Source of the DNA: Kordiimonas marina | GTDB taxonomy: Bacteria; Pseudomonadota; Alphaproteobacteria; Sphingomonadales; Kordiimonadaceae | Direction of reading: 5' to 3' | Length of the DNA: 64,000 bases | NCBI RefSeq assembly: GCF_023006325.1 | Contig: NZ_JAINDF010000003.1 | Span: 539,856 to 603,855 of the forward strand | Shown: piece by piece, positions 54,519 through 64,000 of the stretch | How positions within the stretch are numbered: the first letter of the stretch is position 1 | How the letters are laid out: every line of letters begins with the position of its first letter | Position numbers and translations under genes: made by a program | The notes under the pieces: generated by a model | The model's input: only the letters and a program-made list of their open reading frames with translations | What the model was told of the DNA's origin: nothing | Databases searched by the model: none

Positions 54519-54977
54519 TTAGGCTGCAACGGTAACCTTGCCACCAGCTTTCTCAACAGCTTCAACAGCTGCTTTGGAAGCACCGTCGACAGCGATGTCG
54601 ACTTTGGCAGTCAGGGCACCTTTGGCCAGAAGACGGACACCGTCAACCACCTTACCGACAACACCGGCAGCTACCAGTGCTTCAGCGTCGATCGGCTTCT
54701 TGGCGTCCAGCTTGCCGTCGTCGATCGCCTTCTGCAGGCGGCCGAGGTTGACAATCTGGAAGTCTTTCCGGTTCAGGCTCTTGAAGCCGCGCTTCGGCAG
54801 ACGACGGTAGATCGGCATCTGACCGCCTTCAAAACCGTTGATCGCCACGCCCGAACGGGATTTCTGACCCTTCATACCGGAACCGGCGGTCTTACCCTTG
54901 CCGGAACCGATACCGCGGCCAACGCGGGTGGCGTCTTTACGCGCACCCGGATTGTCACGAAGTTCGTTGATTTTCAT
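54519..54977 (-). CDS. rplO: Large-subunit ribosomal protein uL15
   Basis: A 152-residue uL15 ([43 protein letters not shown]). Two consecutive ATG codons are present; the second is chosen to fit the family start. A GGAG site precedes both. Confidence 0.96.
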   Translation of the reverse strand: MKINELRDNPGARKDATRVGRGIGSGKGKTAGSGMKGQKSRSGVAINGFEGGQMPIYRRLPKRGFKSLNRKDFQIVNLGRLQKAIDDGKLDAKKPIDAEALVAAGVVGKVVDGVRLLAKGALTAKVDIAVDGASKAAVEAVEKAGGKVTVAA

Positions 54978-55003
54978 CATACTTCTCCAAACGCTTCCCT
55001 GGC

Positions 55004-55192
55004 TTACTCTTCAATGCGCACCAGGTGGTGCACCTTGTTGATCATGCCACGGACGGCCGGGGTATCTTCCAGCTCGCGCGTTTTGTGCATTTTGTTCAAG
55101 CCCAGGCCGACCAGCGTAGCACGCTGTTCTTTGTGACGGCGGATCGGGCTACCGATCTGGGTTACTTTAAGCATATTTTTCTTAGCAGCCAT
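55004..55192 (-). CDS. rpmD: Large-subunit ribosomal protein uL30
   Basis: A 62-residue uL30 ([51 protein letters not shown]), between rpsE and rplO. Confidence 0.96.
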   Translation of the reverse strand: MAAKKNMLKVTQIGSPIRRHKEQRATLVGLGLNKMHKTRELEDTPAVRGMINKVHHLVRIEE

Positions 55193-55198
55193 CGGTCA

Positions 55199-55771
55199 TT
55201 ACTCCGCTTGAGCAGCGTCGTCAGTGGCTTCGTCAGCACCGGCGACTTTGACATCACCACGGCGCGCGACGATGTCGGCCACTTTCTTACCACGCTTTGC
55301 AGCGATCTGACGCGGTGAGTTCTGCTTCGAGAGCGCGTCGATCGTAGCCCGGATCATGTTGTACGGGTTCGACGAGCCCTGAGACTTGGTCACCACGTCC
55401 TGTACACCCAGTGCTTCAAACACTGCGCGCATCGGACCACCGGCGATGATACCGGTACCGGCGGAAGCCGTACGGATCAGCACCCGACCAGCGCCGTGAC
55501 GGCCCTTGATGTCATGGTGCAGAGTCCGGCCTTCGCGGAGCGGGACGCGGATCATGTTTTTCTTGGCAGCTTCGGTTGCCTTGCGGATAGCTTCCGGCAC
55601 TTCACGTGCCTTGCCATTACCGAAGCCAACACGGCCACGCTGGTCACCTACCACTACGAGAGCGGCGAAACCGAAGCGACGGCCACCTTTTACTACCTTG
55701 GCCACACGGTTGATGTGGACAAGCTTTTCAATCAGTTCGCTTTCTTCACGATTGCGTTCGGGGCGTGCCAT
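55199..55771 (-). CDS. rpsE: Small-subunit ribosomal protein uS5
   Basis: A 190-residue uS5 with the double-stranded RNA-binding segment [37 protein letters not shown] and the [40 protein letters not shown] region. It has an acidic ~25-residue C-terminal extension. Confidence 0.96.
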   Translation of the reverse strand: MARPERNREESELIEKLVHINRVAKVVKGGRRFGFAALVVVGDQRGRVGFGNGKAREVPEAIRKATEAAKKNMIRVPLREGRTLHHDIKGRHGAGRVLIRTASAGTGIIAGGPMRAVFEALGVQDVVTKSQGSSNPYNMIRATIDALSKQNSPRQIAAKRGKKVADIVARRGDVKVAGADEATDDAAQAE

Positions 55772-55799
55772 TGGACGTTCCTTTTCCTTCTCTCGAGCC

Positions 55800-56156
55800 T
55801 TAGAAATCCAGGCCGCCTTCGCGCGCTGCGTCAGCCAGTGCTTTTACACGGCCATGGTACAGGAACGCACCACGGTCGAACACGACCTCCCCAACGCCGG
55901 CAGCTTTGGCCCGCTCGGCAATCATTTTGCCAACCTTGGCGGCAGCGTCGGCATTCGACGTGGCGCCACCACGCAGGTCCTTCTCGACGGTGGAGGCAGC
56001 GGCAAGCGTTACGCCCTTAACATCGTCAATAATCTGCGCATAGATATGCTGGTTGGTACGGTGGATAGAAAGACGCGGCCGCCCGGCACTCTTCTTGCGA
56101 AGTTGAGTGCGGTTACGCTGACGGCGCCGTTCAAAAAGTTTGGTACTGGAAGCCAT
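55800..56156 (-). CDS. rplR: Large-subunit ribosomal protein uL18
   Basis: A 118-residue 5S-rRNA-binding uL18 ([40 protein letters not shown] ... [32 protein letters not shown]). ATG 56156 is chosen; an in-frame GTG three codons earlier is possible. Confidence 0.95.
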   Translation of the reverse strand: MASSTKLFERRRQRNRTQLRKKSAGRPRLSIHRTNQHIYAQIIDDVKGVTLAAASTVEKDLRGGATSNADAAAKVGKMIAERAKAAGVGEVVFDRGAFLYHGRVKALADAAREGGLDF

Positions 56157-56168
56157 TTCTGCCACCCG

Positions 56169-56702
56169 TTATTTCTTCTTACCTTCCTTGCGGAAGATAT
56201 ATTCGCCCTGGTACTTGATACCTTTGCCTTTGTAAGGCTCTGGCTTCCGGAACTCGCGGATCTTGGCTGCGGTCTGGCCGACTTTCTGTTTGTCGACACC
56301 CGAGATAAGGATCGTGGTCTGGTCCGGAGTTTCAATCTTGATACCCTCGGGGACCGGAAAATCGATATCGTGGCTGTAGCCAAGTTGCAGGTTCAGAGCA
56401 GAGCCCTTCATCTGCGCACGGTAACCAACACCGTTGATCTCCAGTTTGCGGCTGAAACCATCAGTCACACCTTCAATCATGTTGGCAACCATCGTGCGCT
56501 GCATACCCCACATGGAGCGGGCGCGTTTGGTTTCGTTAATAGGCTTCACAACAATGCCATCGTCATTCTGAGATACTTCAACCTCAGGAACGAAGGTCAT
56601 TGCCAGTTCACCCTTCGGGCCTTTTACAGCGAAGTCTGCGCCGTTCAAGGAAACGGTGACACCGGACGGAATCGCCACAGCTTTTTTACCGATACGGGAC
56701 AT
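56169..56702 (-). CDS. rplF: Large-subunit ribosomal protein uL6
   Basis: A 177-residue uL6 ([19 protein letters not shown] ... [25 protein letters not shown]), with two tandem L6 domains, next to the sarcin-ricin loop in 50S. Confidence 0.97.
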   Translation of the reverse strand: MSRIGKKAVAIPSGVTVSLNGADFAVKGPKGELAMTFVPEVEVSQNDDGIVVKPINETKRARSMWGMQRTMVANMIEGVTDGFSRKLEINGVGYRAQMKGSALNLQLGYSHDIDFPVPEGIKIETPDQTTILISGVDKQKVGQTAAKIREFRKPEPYKGKGIKYQGEYIFRKEGKKK

Positions 56703-56717
56703 AACTCTTTCCCTTCC

Positions 56718-57116
56718 TTAGAATACGGTGCAAAGGATTTCGCCGCCCACATTGTTCTCCCGAGCTTCAGCATCGGAGAGAACGCCTTTCGGCGTGGAGA
56801 CGATCGAAATACCAAGGCCGTTATGAACACGAGGCAAGTCGCGAACCGAGCTGTATACCCGACGGCCCGGCTTGGACACACGATTGATCGTGCGGATTAC
56901 CGGTTCACCTTCGAGATACTTGAGCTCGATGTTGATCTGGCCTTTGTTGCCTTCGAGATCAACACGCGAATACCCACGGATATAACCTTCACGCTGCAGA
57001 ACTTCCAGAATGCGCTCACGCGTTTTGGAAGCCGGCGTGGCTACAACAGTTTTGCGAGCTTGCAGACCGTTGCGGATACGGGTCAGCATATCGCCGATCG
57101 GATCAGTCATCGACAT
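56718..57116 (-). CDS. rpsH: Small-subunit ribosomal protein uS8
   Basis: A 132-residue uS8 ([22 protein letters not shown] ... [33 protein letters not shown]). A second ATG two codons in (MTDP) is an alternative start. In E. coli S8 represses the spc operon; whether that holds here is unknown. Confidence 0.96.
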   Translation of the reverse strand: MSMTDPIGDMLTRIRNGLQARKTVVATPASKTRERILEVLQREGYIRGYSRVDLEGNKGQINIELKYLEGEPVIRTINRVSKPGRRVYSSVRDLPRVHNGLGISIVSTPKGVLSDAEARENNVGGEILCTVF

Positions 57117-57128
57117 GAGCCTACCCCC

Positions 57129-57434
57129 TTACCAGCTTGACTTAACGATGCCCGGAATCTTGCCCGCGGAGCCCAGCTCCCGGAAAGAAATCCGGCACAT
57201 CTTGAATTTACGATAGTTACCACGCGGGCGACCGGTGACTTCGCAACGATTGCGAATACGGGTACGGGCACCATTGCGCGGCAGCGCAGCGAGCTTAAGC
57301 GCAGCCATCCAACGCTCATCGTCGTCCAGGTCCTTATCGTAGACCTGAGCTTTGAGCGCGGCACGCTTGGCAGCATATTTAGCTACCAGTTTCACACGCT
57401 GTTCGTTCTTGTTGATGGCACTTTTTTTAGCCAT
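57129..57434 (-). CDS. rpsN: Small-subunit ribosomal protein uS14
   Basis: A 101-residue uS14 of the long, zinc-free type ([24 protein letters not shown] ... [41 protein letters not shown]). The CxxC pairs of zinc-type S14 are absent. Confidence 0.97.
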   Translation of the reverse strand: MAKKSAINKNEQRVKLVAKYAAKRAALKAQVYDKDLDDDERWMAALKLAALPRNGARTRIRNRCEVTGRPRGNYRKFKMCRISFRELGSAGKIPGIVKSSW

Positions 57435-57460
57435 ATCAAAACCCTCCTAGCGGCTAGCCG

Positions 57461-58012
57461 TTATTTCTTAAACGGCATGTCGAAACCGGCCAGAAGCGCA
57501 CGCGCTTCGTCATCGGTTCCAGCCGTGGTGCAGATAATGATGTCCATCCCGCGAACCTGGTCTACGTCGTCGTAGCTGATTTCGGGGAACACCAGTTGTT
57601 CCTTCAGGCCCATTGCATAGTTGCCACGGCCGTCGAACGACTTCGGGTTAACGCCCTGGAAGTCACGAACGCGCGGCAGCGCAATGGTGATCAGACGATC
57701 AAGAAACTCGTACATGCGCTCAGCACGCAGGGTTACCTTGACACCGATCGGCATCCCTTCGCGAAGCTTAAAGCCTGCGATGGATTTACGGGCCAGGGTT
57801 ACAACCGGTTTCTGACCGGAGATCGCAGCGATTTCGCTGACAACCTTGTCGATCTTTTTCTTATCCTGAACGGCGTCACCAACACCAACGTTGATCACGA
57901 TCTTGTCCAGTTTCGGAACCTGCATCGGGTTTTTGTAGCCAAACTGCTCGCTAAGCGAGGAGCGGACTTTCTCTTCGTATACAGTACGAAGACGCGGCAA
58001 AGCCTTAGCCAT
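57461..58012 (-). CDS. rplE: Large-subunit ribosomal protein uL5
   Basis: A 183-residue 5S-rRNA-binding uL5 ([27 protein letters not shown] ... [47 protein letters not shown]). It overlaps the end of rplX by eight bases. Confidence 0.97.
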   Translation of the reverse strand: MAKALPRLRTVYEEKVRSSLSEQFGYKNPMQVPKLDKIVINVGVGDAVQDKKKIDKVVSEIAAISGQKPVVTLARKSIAGFKLREGMPIGVKVTLRAERMYEFLDRLITIALPRVRDFQGVNPKSFDGRGNYAMGLKEQLVFPEISYDDVDQVRGMDIIICTTAGTDDEARALLAGFDMPFKK

Positions 58013-58322
58013 TGATCACCTCCCCGGACTTCTTAGCAAAGCGAACCTTGCTACCGTCGTCGAGATTTTTGAAACCAACGCGGGTCGGAGCACCGTCTTT
58101 CGGATCCTCAATCATGAGGTTGGAAAGCTGGATCGGCGCTTCTTTCGATTCGATACCACCCGCACTCGTCTGCGTCGGACGGTTATGCTTCTTGACCAGG
58201 TTCACACCCGATACAACAGCACGGCCTTCTTTCGGCAGAACAGACATGATTTCGCCACGCTTGCCTTTGTCTTTACCGGCAACCACAACGACCTTGTCAC
58301 CTTTTCTCAGTTTCGCGGCCAT
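58005..58322 (-). CDS. rplX: Large-subunit ribosomal protein uL24
   Basis: A 105-residue uL24 with a KOW motif ([46 protein letters not shown]). It starts directly after the rplN stop. Confidence 0.97.
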   Translation of the reverse strand: MAAKLRKGDKVVVVAGKDKGKRGEIMSVLPKEGRAVVSGVNLVKKHNRPTQTSAGGIESKEAPIQLSNLMIEDPKDGAPTRVGFKNLDDGSKVRFAKKSGEVING

Positions 58323-58691
58323 TTACAGTACCTCCGGTGCAAGCGAAATGATCTTCATATGCTTCTTTGCACGCAGTTCACGCACAACCGGCCCAAAGAT
58401 ACGGGTGCCGATCGGCTCATGTTTCTTGTCTACAAGCACAGCTGCGTTGCGGTCGAACCGGATGGCGGTACCATCGGCGCGACGCACTTCCTTAGCGGTG
58501 CGGACGATGACGGCACGATGCACGTCACCTTTCTTTACACGACCCCGCGGGATCGCTTCCTTTACGGTGACGACAATGATGTCGCCTACCCCGGCAGTTT
58601 TACGCTTGGACCCGCCAAGCACCTTAATGCACTGCACCCTCTTGGCCCCGGAGTTGTCGGCCACATCGAGGTTCGTTTGCATCTGAATCAT
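58323..58691 (-). CDS. rplN: Large-subunit ribosomal protein uL14
   Basis: A 122-residue uL14 ([46 protein letters not shown]) at the intersubunit face; the first gene of the spc segment. Confidence 0.97.
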   Translation of the reverse strand: MIQMQTNLDVADNSGAKRVQCIKVLGGSKRKTAGVGDIIVVTVKEAIPRGRVKKGDVHRAVIVRTAKEVRRADGTAIRFDRNAAVLVDKKHEPIGTRIFGPVVRELRAKKHMKIISLAPEVL

Positions 58692-58743
58692 GGGTGTTAC
58701 CCTCTAATTGCAAATTGCTGACGAATAGCAAAACGATGAGGCC

Positions 58744-58980
58744 TTAGGCCTCACCGCCGACTACACGCCAGGACTTCAGTTTCGAGATAGGACGGCATTC
58801 CTCAATGCGGACTGTGTCCCCAACCTGAATTTGGTTGCTCTCGTCATGAGCGTGGTACTTCTTAGAGCGTCGAATAATTTTGTCAAGCAAAGGATGCTTG
58901 ATGCGACGTTCTACTTTCACAACAATGGTTTTATCACCCTTGTTGCTTACCACTACACCTTGCAGAATACGCTTTGGCAT
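58744..58980 (-). CDS. rpsQ: Small-subunit ribosomal protein uS17
   Basis: A 78-residue uS17 ([47 protein letters not shown]). Last gene of the S10 segment, followed by a 52-base gap to rplN. Confidence 0.97.
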   Translation of the reverse strand: MPKRILQGVVVSNKGDKTIVVKVERRIKHPLLDKIIRRSKKYHAHDESNQIQVGDTVRIEECRPISKLKSWRVVGGEA

Positions 58981-58991
58981 GGGTTTACTCC

Positions 58992-59183
58992 TTACGCCTC
59001 AGCCGATTGGCCCAGGATCGTTTGAATACGCGCAATATCGCGACGTACTGCACGAACGCGGGCGGTATTTTCCAGTTGCCCGGACGCAGCCTGGAAGCGC
59101 AGATTGAACTGCTCCTTCTTCAGGCTAACAAGCTCTTCACGGAGCTCGTCTTGCGACTTGGCACGAAGATCAGCTGCCTTCAT
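58992..59183 (-). CDS. rpmC: Large-subunit ribosomal protein uL29
   Basis: A 63-residue helical uL29 ([57 protein letters not shown]) near the peptide exit site. Confidence 0.97.
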   Translation of the reverse strand: MKAADLRAKSQDELREELVSLKKEQFNLRFQAASGQLENTARVRAVRRDIARIQTILGQSAEA

Positions 59184-59203
59184 TGTCTTTTCTCCGATTA
59201 AAC

Positions 59204-59614
59204 TTATTGCATCCGGGTCACGATGCGCGTGCCGACCGGCAGCTTTGCAGCTGCACGCTCGAACGCACCACGAGCCAGTTCTTCGGACACGCCGTCGATT
59301 TCGAACATGACGCGGCCGGGTTTAACGCGGCAGCACCAGAAATCGGGCGAACCCTTACCTTTACCCATACGGACTTCAGTCGGCTTCGAGGTCACGACCA
59401 CATCCGGGAAGATGCGGATCCAGACCTTACCAGAACGCTTCATGTGGCGGTTCATAGCACGACGCGCCGCTTCGATCTGACGGGCAGTTACACGGCCGGG
59501 TGCGGTCGCTTTAAGACCGAACTCGCCGAAGTTCAGAGCAGTTCCGCCCTTGGCATTGCCATGGATGCGGCCCTTATGGGCTTTACGGAACTTAGTACGC
59601 TTCGGTTGCAACAT
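59204..59614 (-). CDS. rplP: Large-subunit ribosomal protein uL16
   Basis: A 136-residue uL16 ([24 protein letters not shown] ... [34 protein letters not shown]). It binds near the A site of 50S. Confidence 0.97.
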   Translation of the reverse strand: MLQPKRTKFRKAHKGRIHGNAKGGTALNFGEFGLKATAPGRVTARQIEAARRAMNRHMKRSGKVWIRIFPDVVVTSKPTEVRMGKGKGSPDFWCCRVKPGRVMFEIDGVSEELARGAFERAAAKLPVGTRIVTRMQ

Positions 59615-59646
59615 CTCTTGTCGCTCCTACTCTAGCCGTCCCAGCC

Positions 59647-60342
59647 TTAGCGGCGGGACGGGCCTCCTTGGCTTTGAACTTCGTTTGCACGACGTTCATG
59701 GGCCATCGGGTCGTGTTCCATGATTTCGCCTTTGAACACCCAAACCTTGATGCCACAGATACCGTAGGCAGTCTTAGCTTCGGACGTACCATAGTCGATG
59801 TCGGCACGCAGGGTGTGCAGCGGCACGCGGCCTTCGCGGTACCATTCGGTCCGGGCAATCTCTGCACCGCCAAGGCGGCCTGCACAGTTGATCCGGATAC
59901 CACCGGCACCGAGACGGATGGCGCTCTGAACCGCACGCTTCATAGCGCGACGGAAAGCGACACGACGTTCCAGCTGCTGGGCGATGTTGTCGGCGATCAG
60001 CTTGGCGTCGATTTCCGGCTTGCGGACTTCGACGATGTTCAGGCTGACTTCAGCGTCGGTGAAACCGGCAATCTTGCTGCGCAGTTTCTCGATGTCGGCG
60101 CCTTTTTTACCGATGATCACACCCGGACGAGCCGAGTAAATGGTCACGCGGCATTTTTTAGCCGGACGTTCGATAATGACTTTGGAAATGCCGGCCTGAT
60201 TCAGTTCCTTCATAACGAAGTCACGGATTTTCAGGTCTTCGTGCAGCAGATTACCATAGTCGCTACGGTCAGCATACCAGCGCGAATCCCAGGTGCGGTT
60301 GACACCGAGGCGCAGACCGACGGGGCTTACTTTCTGACCCAT
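59647..60342 (-). CDS. rpsC: Small-subunit ribosomal protein uS3
   Basis: A 231-residue uS3 ([45 protein letters not shown] domain [17 protein letters not shown]). Its first base overlaps the last base of rplV. Confidence 0.97.
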   Translation of the reverse strand: MGQKVSPVGLRLGVNRTWDSRWYADRSDYGNLLHEDLKIRDFVMKELNQAGISKVIIERPAKKCRVTIYSARPGVIIGKKGADIEKLRSKIAGFTDAEVSLNIVEVRKPEIDAKLIADNIAQQLERRVAFRRAMKRAVQSAIRLGAGGIRINCAGRLGGAEIARTEWYREGRVPLHTLRADIDYGTSEAKTAYGICGIKVWVFKGEIMEHDPMAHERRANEVQSQGGPSRR

Positions 60343-60722
60343 TATGCAGTCTCCTCTACTTCGCGCACTACGATGCGCAGACGGCTGAACGGCTTGACGA
60401 TTTTGCCAACACGACCACGAGCACGAGCGCGGAAGCGCTTCATCGTCAGGGCCTTGCCGACAGTCGCTTCCGCGACAACCAGGCTGTCCACATCCAGGTT
60501 ATGGTTATTCTCAGCGTTGGCGATAGCCGACGCCAGAACCTTGCGTACTTCGATCGCACTACGACGGCGGTTGAAGCTCAGCGAAGCCAGAGCCTTTTCC
60601 ACTTTCATACCGCGGATCGAGGCTGCCACCAGATTCAGTTTCTGGGGCGAGCCGCGAAGCATGGTCGCGGTTGCGACGGCTTCGTTATCCGCCAGACGGC
60701 GTTTTGCAGATACCTTGCCCAC
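60342..60722 (-). CDS. rplV: Large-subunit ribosomal protein uL22
   Basis: A 126-residue uL22 ([65 protein letters not shown]), with the loop that reaches the exit tunnel. Confidence 0.97.
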   Translation of the reverse strand: MGKVSAKRRLADNEAVATATMLRGSPQKLNLVAASIRGMKVEKALASLSFNRRRSAIEVRKVLASAIANAENNHNLDVDSLVVAEATVGKALTMKRFRARARGRVGKIVKPFSRLRIVVREVEETA

Positions 60723-60724
60723 AG

Positions 60725-61006
60725 TTACTTCCTCTTCGCTTTCTTATCCGCAGCGTGACCGTAGTAGGTCCGCGTCGGGGCGAATTCGCCGAGTTTGTGA
60801 CCAACCATGTCTTCCGTTACGTAAACGGGGATGAACTTCTGCCCATTGTAGACATTGAAGGTCAGGCCAACGAAGTTCGGCAGAATGGTCGAACGACGCG
60901 ACCAGGTCTGAATTACTGCCGAGGTTTTGCCGCTTTCCAGAGCACCTTCCACCTTTTTCATCAGGTGCATGTCAACGAAAGGGCCTTTCCATACAGAGCG
61001 TGCCAT
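60725..61006 (-). CDS. rpsS: Small-subunit ribosomal protein uS19
   Basis: A 93-residue uS19 ([22 protein letters not shown] ... [45 protein letters not shown]). Confidence 0.97.
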   Translation of the reverse strand: MARSVWKGPFVDMHLMKKVEGALESGKTSAVIQTWSRRSTILPNFVGLTFNVYNGQKFIPVYVTEDMVGHKLGEFAPTRTYYGHAADKKAKRK

Positions 61007-61018
61007 ATTCAGGACTCC

Positions 61019-61855
61019 TTAGCGTTTCTTGCGCTCGTGGCGCGACCGGATGATGAATTTGTCCGAAGCTTTGTTCGAACGGGTCTTGTTACCCTTGGTG
61101 CCTTTACCCCACGGGGTCACCGGATGGCGACCACCAGAGGTACGACCTTCACCACCACCATGCGGGTGATCGACCGGGTTCATGGCAACACCACGAACGT
61201 GCGGACGACGGCCCAGCCAGCGGCTCCGGCCCGCTTTCGCGAGCTTCTGGTTTTGGTTGTCCGGGTTGGAAACCGCACCGACAGTGGCGATACACTCACC
61301 ACGGACGAGACGAACTTCACCCGAAGACAGACGGATCTGCGCATAACCACGGTCGCGACCGATCAGCTGGGCGTAAGCACCAGCGGAACGTGCGATCTGA
61401 CCGCCCTTGCCCGGCTTCATCTCCACGTTGTGGATGATGGTACCGACCGGCATGTTGGCCAGACGCATGGCGTTGCCCGGCTTCACGTCAACTTTTTCGC
61501 CCGCGATAACCTGGTCGCCAGGGGCCAGACGCTGCGGCGCGATGATGTAAGCCAGTTCACCATCTTCATATTTGACGAGCGCGATGAATGCGGTCCGGTT
61601 CGGATCGTATTCCAGACGCTCAACCGTACCCGGTACGTCCCACTTGGTCCGCTTGAAATCAATCACGCGGTAAGTGCGCTTGTGGCCACCGCCACGCTGC
61701 CAGGACGTTACACGACCGGTGTTGTTCCGGCCGCCGGATTTGGTCAGACCCTCGGTCAGCTTCTTGACGGGCTTGCCCTTGTGAAGACCGGAACGGTCTA
61801 CGAGGACGAGGCCGCGCTGCGACGGGGTCACCGGTTTATATTGCTTGAGTGCCAT
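61019..61855 (-). CDS. rplB: Large-subunit ribosomal protein uL2
   Basis: A 278-residue uL2 ([70 protein letters not shown], with the conserved HPHGGGEGR histidine). It supports peptidyl-transferase assembly. Confidence 0.97.
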   Translation of the reverse strand: MALKQYKPVTPSQRGLVLVDRSGLHKGKPVKKLTEGLTKSGGRNNTGRVTSWQRGGGHKRTYRVIDFKRTKWDVPGTVERLEYDPNRTAFIALVKYEDGELAYIIAPQRLAPGDQVIAGEKVDVKPGNAMRLANMPVGTIIHNVEMKPGKGGQIARSAGAYAQLIGRDRGYAQIRLSSGEVRLVRGECIATVGAVSNPDNQNQKLAKAGRSRWLGRRPHVRGVAMNPVDHPHGGGEGRTSGGRHPVTPWGKGTKGNKTRSNKASDKFIIRSRHERKKR

Positions 61856-61858
61856 CGG

Positions 61859-62152
61859 TTAAACCCCCGTAGTCACGTCAATGCTGCTGCCCTCGGCAAG
61901 CGTGACCATGGCTTTTTTGTACTCGGCGCGCTTGCCGGTTACACCACGGAAACGTTTTACCTTGCCTTCTTGGCGCAGCGTGTTGACTTTCTTGACCTTC
62001 ACGTCGAACAGAGCTTCGACAGCGGCTTTGATCTGCGGCTTGGTAGCGTCGATCGCAACCTTGAAGGTTACCTGGTTGTTTTCTGAGCCGAGCGTCGCCT
62101 TTTCGGTGATGACCGGGCTCTTGATCACATCATAATGCTTGATTGCGGTCAT
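61859..62152 (-). CDS. rplW: Large-subunit ribosomal protein uL23
   Basis: A 97-residue uL23 ([54 protein letters not shown]), at the exit tunnel where SRP and trigger factor dock. Its start overlaps the rplD stop as ATGA. Confidence 0.97.
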   Translation of the reverse strand: MTAIKHYDVIKSPVITEKATLGSENNQVTFKVAIDATKPQIKAAVEALFDVKVKKVNTLRQEGKVKRFRGVTGKRAEYKKAMVTLAEGSSIDVTTGV

Positions 62153-62769
62153 TTGAGCCTCTCCCCGAGTTGGGCAACAGCAGCCTTCGTCAGAACCAGT
62201 GTGTCACGACGGAGGATGTCGTAGACGTTGGCACCTTGGGTCGGCAGCACATCGATGTTCGGGATGTTCTGAACGGCGCGCTTGAAGTTTTCATTCACAT
62301 CAGCACCGTCGATGAACAGGGCGTTGGCGAGACCGAGTTTACCGAGCTTTGCAGCCAGTTCCTTGGTTTTGCCGTCCTTGAGTTCAGCAACATCAACAAC
62401 GATCAGCTTGCCGTCGGCCTGCTTGGCGGACAGAGCCGACTTCAGACCGAGCTTGCGGATTTTCTTCGGCAGGTCAAAGCCATGGTCGCGCGGGATCGGA
62501 CCGAAAGCACGGCCACCGCCAACGAAGATGTTGGAACGGCGCGAACCGTGACGTGCGGTACCACCACCCTTTTGGCGGCCCAGACGGGCACCAGTGCGGG
62601 AGATGTCCGAGCGGAACTTCACAGCGTGGGTTCCAGCGCGGCGCTTTGCGAGCTGCCAGTTTACCACACGGTGCAGGATGTCTGCCCGTGCGGGTACGCC
62701 GAAGATGGCTTCATCGAGATCGATGTCGCCGGCCTTCTTGGCGTCCAATGTAAGAACATTCGTCTTCAT
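62149..62769 (-). CDS. rplD: Large-subunit ribosomal protein uL4
   Basis: A 206-residue uL4 ([69 protein letters not shown]). In E. coli L4 also attenuates the S10 operon; that is not shown here. Confidence 0.97.
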   Translation of the reverse strand: MKTNVLTLDAKKAGDIDLDEAIFGVPARADILHRVVNWQLAKRRAGTHAVKFRSDISRTGARLGRQKGGGTARHGSRRSNIFVGGGRAFGPIPRDHGFDLPKKIRKLGLKSALSAKQADGKLIVVDVAELKDGKTKELAAKLGKLGLANALFIDGADVNENFKRAVQNIPNIDVLPTQGANVYDILRRDTLVLTKAAVAQLGERLK

Positions 62770-62774
62770 GACGC

Positions 62775-63533
62775 TTATTCCTCGTTACCTTCTGCAGCAG
62801 GTGCTGCTTCGGTGACTTCCTCAGCCGGGGCCGCTTCAACAGCAGCTTCGGCTTTCACGGGAGAACGGAACGCAGCCGGCATCGGCGCGTTTTCTGGCCG
62901 CGGCTTTTTCGCAGCGTCGGAAATCAGCACCCAGCCCTCTTTGGAACCAGGAATGCCGCCCTTCACCAGGATCAGGCCGTCTTCTACCCGCGTTTCGACA
63001 ATTTCAAGGCTCTGCACAGTGGTGCGAACGTCACCCAGGTGACCAGCCATCTTCTTACCTTTGAAGACGCGGCCCGGATCCTGACACTGACCGGTCGAAC
63101 CATGCGAACGGTGCGAAATCGACACACCGTGGGAAGCACGAAGACCACCGAAGTTGTGGCGTTTCATGGCACCCGCAAAACCTTTACCCTTGGAGGTACC
63201 GACAACGTCTACACGCTGGCCCGGTACGAAGTGATCGGCGGTGAGTTCAGCGCCAACCTCAATAAGGGCATCTTCAGCCACACGGAATTCCGCAACTTTG
63301 GCTTTGGGTTCTACTTCCGCTTTGGCGAAGTGACCACGCATCGCTTTCGATACGTTTTTCGCCTTGCGGGAACCAACACCAAGCTGGACAGCCGTGTAAC
63401 CGTCTTTTTCCATGGTGCGCTGAGCAACGACCTGGCAGCCATCAAGCTCCAGAACGGTGACAGGCACGTGATGACCGGCATCATTGAAGATACGGGTCAT
63501 GCCGAGTTTCTTTGCAATCAAACCTGTACGCAT
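62775..63533 (-). CDS. rplC: Large-subunit ribosomal protein uL3, C-terminally extended
   Basis: A 252-residue uL3 ([75 protein letters not shown]). The last ~40 residues form an Ala/Glu/Pro-rich tail absent from E. coli L3 (209 residues), a feature also seen in some alphaproteobacteria. Confidence 0.96.
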   Translation of the reverse strand: MRTGLIAKKLGMTRIFNDAGHHVPVTVLELDGCQVVAQRTMEKDGYTAVQLGVGSRKAKNVSKAMRGHFAKAEVEPKAKVAEFRVAEDALIEVGAELTADHFVPGQRVDVVGTSKGKGFAGAMKRHNFGGLRASHGVSISHRSHGSTGQCQDPGRVFKGKKMAGHLGDVRTTVQSLEIVETRVEDGLILVKGGIPGSKEGWVLISDAAKKPRPENAPMPAAFRSPVKAEAAVEAAPAEEVTEAAPAAEGNEE

Positions 63534-63538
63534 GAGAC

Positions 63539-63853
63539 TTACCCTTGCAGTTTGATTTCGACGTCAACACCAGCAGCGAGGTCGAGCTTCATCAGCGCGT
63601 CGACGGTAGCCGGGGTCGGGTCAACAATATCAAGCAGACGTTTGTGCGTGCGCATCTCGAACTGCTCGCGGGACTTCTTGTCAATGTGGGGACCACGAAG
63701 AACCGTGAACTTTTCGATCCTGGTCGGCAGCGGGATCGGCCCGTGCACCAGAGCGCCCGTACGCTTGGCCGTGCCAGCGATCTCACTCGATGCTTGGTCA
63801 AGCACGCGGTGGTCGAAGGCTTTCAGCCGGATGCGGATTTTTTGCGCTTCCAT
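63539..63853 (-). CDS. rpsJ: Small-subunit ribosomal protein uS10
   Basis: A 104-residue uS10 ([71 protein letters not shown]). It heads the S10 operon and, with NusB, takes part in antitermination. Confidence 0.97.
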   Translation of the reverse strand: MEAQKIRIRLKAFDHRVLDQASSEIAGTAKRTGALVHGPIPLPTRIEKFTVLRGPHIDKKSREQFEMRTHKRLLDIVDPTPATVDALMKLDLAAGVDVEIKLQG

Positions 63854-63867
63854 TGATCTATACCTTA

Positions 63868-63897
63868 AAGGCGGCGCCAGCCACGCGGGCCGGCGCC
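63868..63897. other. GC-rich hairpin between tuf and rpsJ
   Basis: GGCGCC...GGCGCC with inner GCC/GGC pairing forms a stable hairpin in the 52-base tuf-rpsJ gap. It lacks a proper U-tract on the minus strand; partial termination or processing is possible. Confidence 0.4.
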
Positions 63898-63905
63898 ATG
63901 TTGCA

Positions 63906-64000
<95 letters not shown>

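Noticed and set aside
55506..57140. Long plus-strand open frame opposite ribosomal genes
   Set aside because: It lies wholly antisense to rpsE-rpsH and its translation is unlike any protein family.
60671..62086. Plus-strand open frame of about 470 codons opposite rpsS-rplW
   Set aside because: Antisense shadow of conserved ribosomal genes with no independent support.

Overview
The window looks like core chromosome of an alphaproteobacterium with fairly high GC. The strongest clues are DivK and a PleD with two receiver domains plus GGDEF (divK-pleD order), MipZ, the F1-ATPase chaperone ATP12, DUF3572, ClpS-ClpA, and the canonical tuf-S10-spc-alpha ribosomal block. The order I cannot fix. A short encapsulated-ferritin protein close to the Rhodospirillum rubrum family suggests a relative of Rhodospirillales or Kordiimonadales, but that is only an inference. 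There is no rRNA, prophage, transposase, CRISPR array or plasmid-type gene.

Layout. 1-5.9 kb: end of dprA, topA, and rnr (RNase R), closed by a strong hairpin. 5.9-8.4 kb: an outer-membrane porin with one N-terminal haem site, preceded by a 367-base leader region holding an FNR-type site and a 20-base direct repeat, then an HPt protein fused to a receiver that lacks its phospho-aspartate. 8.7-14.5 kb: rpmG, a small membrane protein, divK-pleD, divergent DUF3572-HAD-dinB, and a second diguanylate cyclase. 14.6-18.2 kb: RidA, glycerophosphodiesterase, a FemAB/DUF482-like protein, a lower-GC GIY-YIG protein and a GNAT acetyltransferase. 18.3-28.4 kb: clpS/clpA, phosphomannomutase, a solute-binding protein, a membrane J-domain protein and mipZ, divergent from bax-panC, then an M28 peptidase. 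28.4-36.3 kb: a receiver protein with an unrecognised C-terminal half, mgtE, tRNA-Leu(GAG), a solitary FliN, lipB, an acyltransferase, an orphan encapsulated ferritin, acylphosphatase, DUF2306 and argE. 36.3-43.7 kb: pccA, two tiny membrane proteins, pccB, then atp12, a membrane protein, a HAD phosphatase, rluC and crcB in one tightly packed block. 43.7-45.4 kb: two unusual genes, one clearly AT-richer than its surroundings, placed between crcB and rarA. 45.4-49.8 kb: rarA, degP, an outer-membrane protein and a Nudix hydrolase. 49.9-64 kb: the S10-spc-alpha operon on the minus strand, ending inside tuf.

Themes. Cell-cycle and polarity control (DivK, PleD, MipZ), cyclic-di-GMP synthesis (PleD and a soluble GGDEF protein), proteolysis (ClpAPS, DegP, M28), propionyl-CoA carboxylation, and translation. 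The most unusual parts are the haem-porin with its FNR site and long leader, the encapsulin-free and tail-less encapsulated ferritin, the HPt-pseudoreceiver, and the low-GC insertion between crcB and rarA. I did not find a clear, complete, previously undescribed multi-gene system here.
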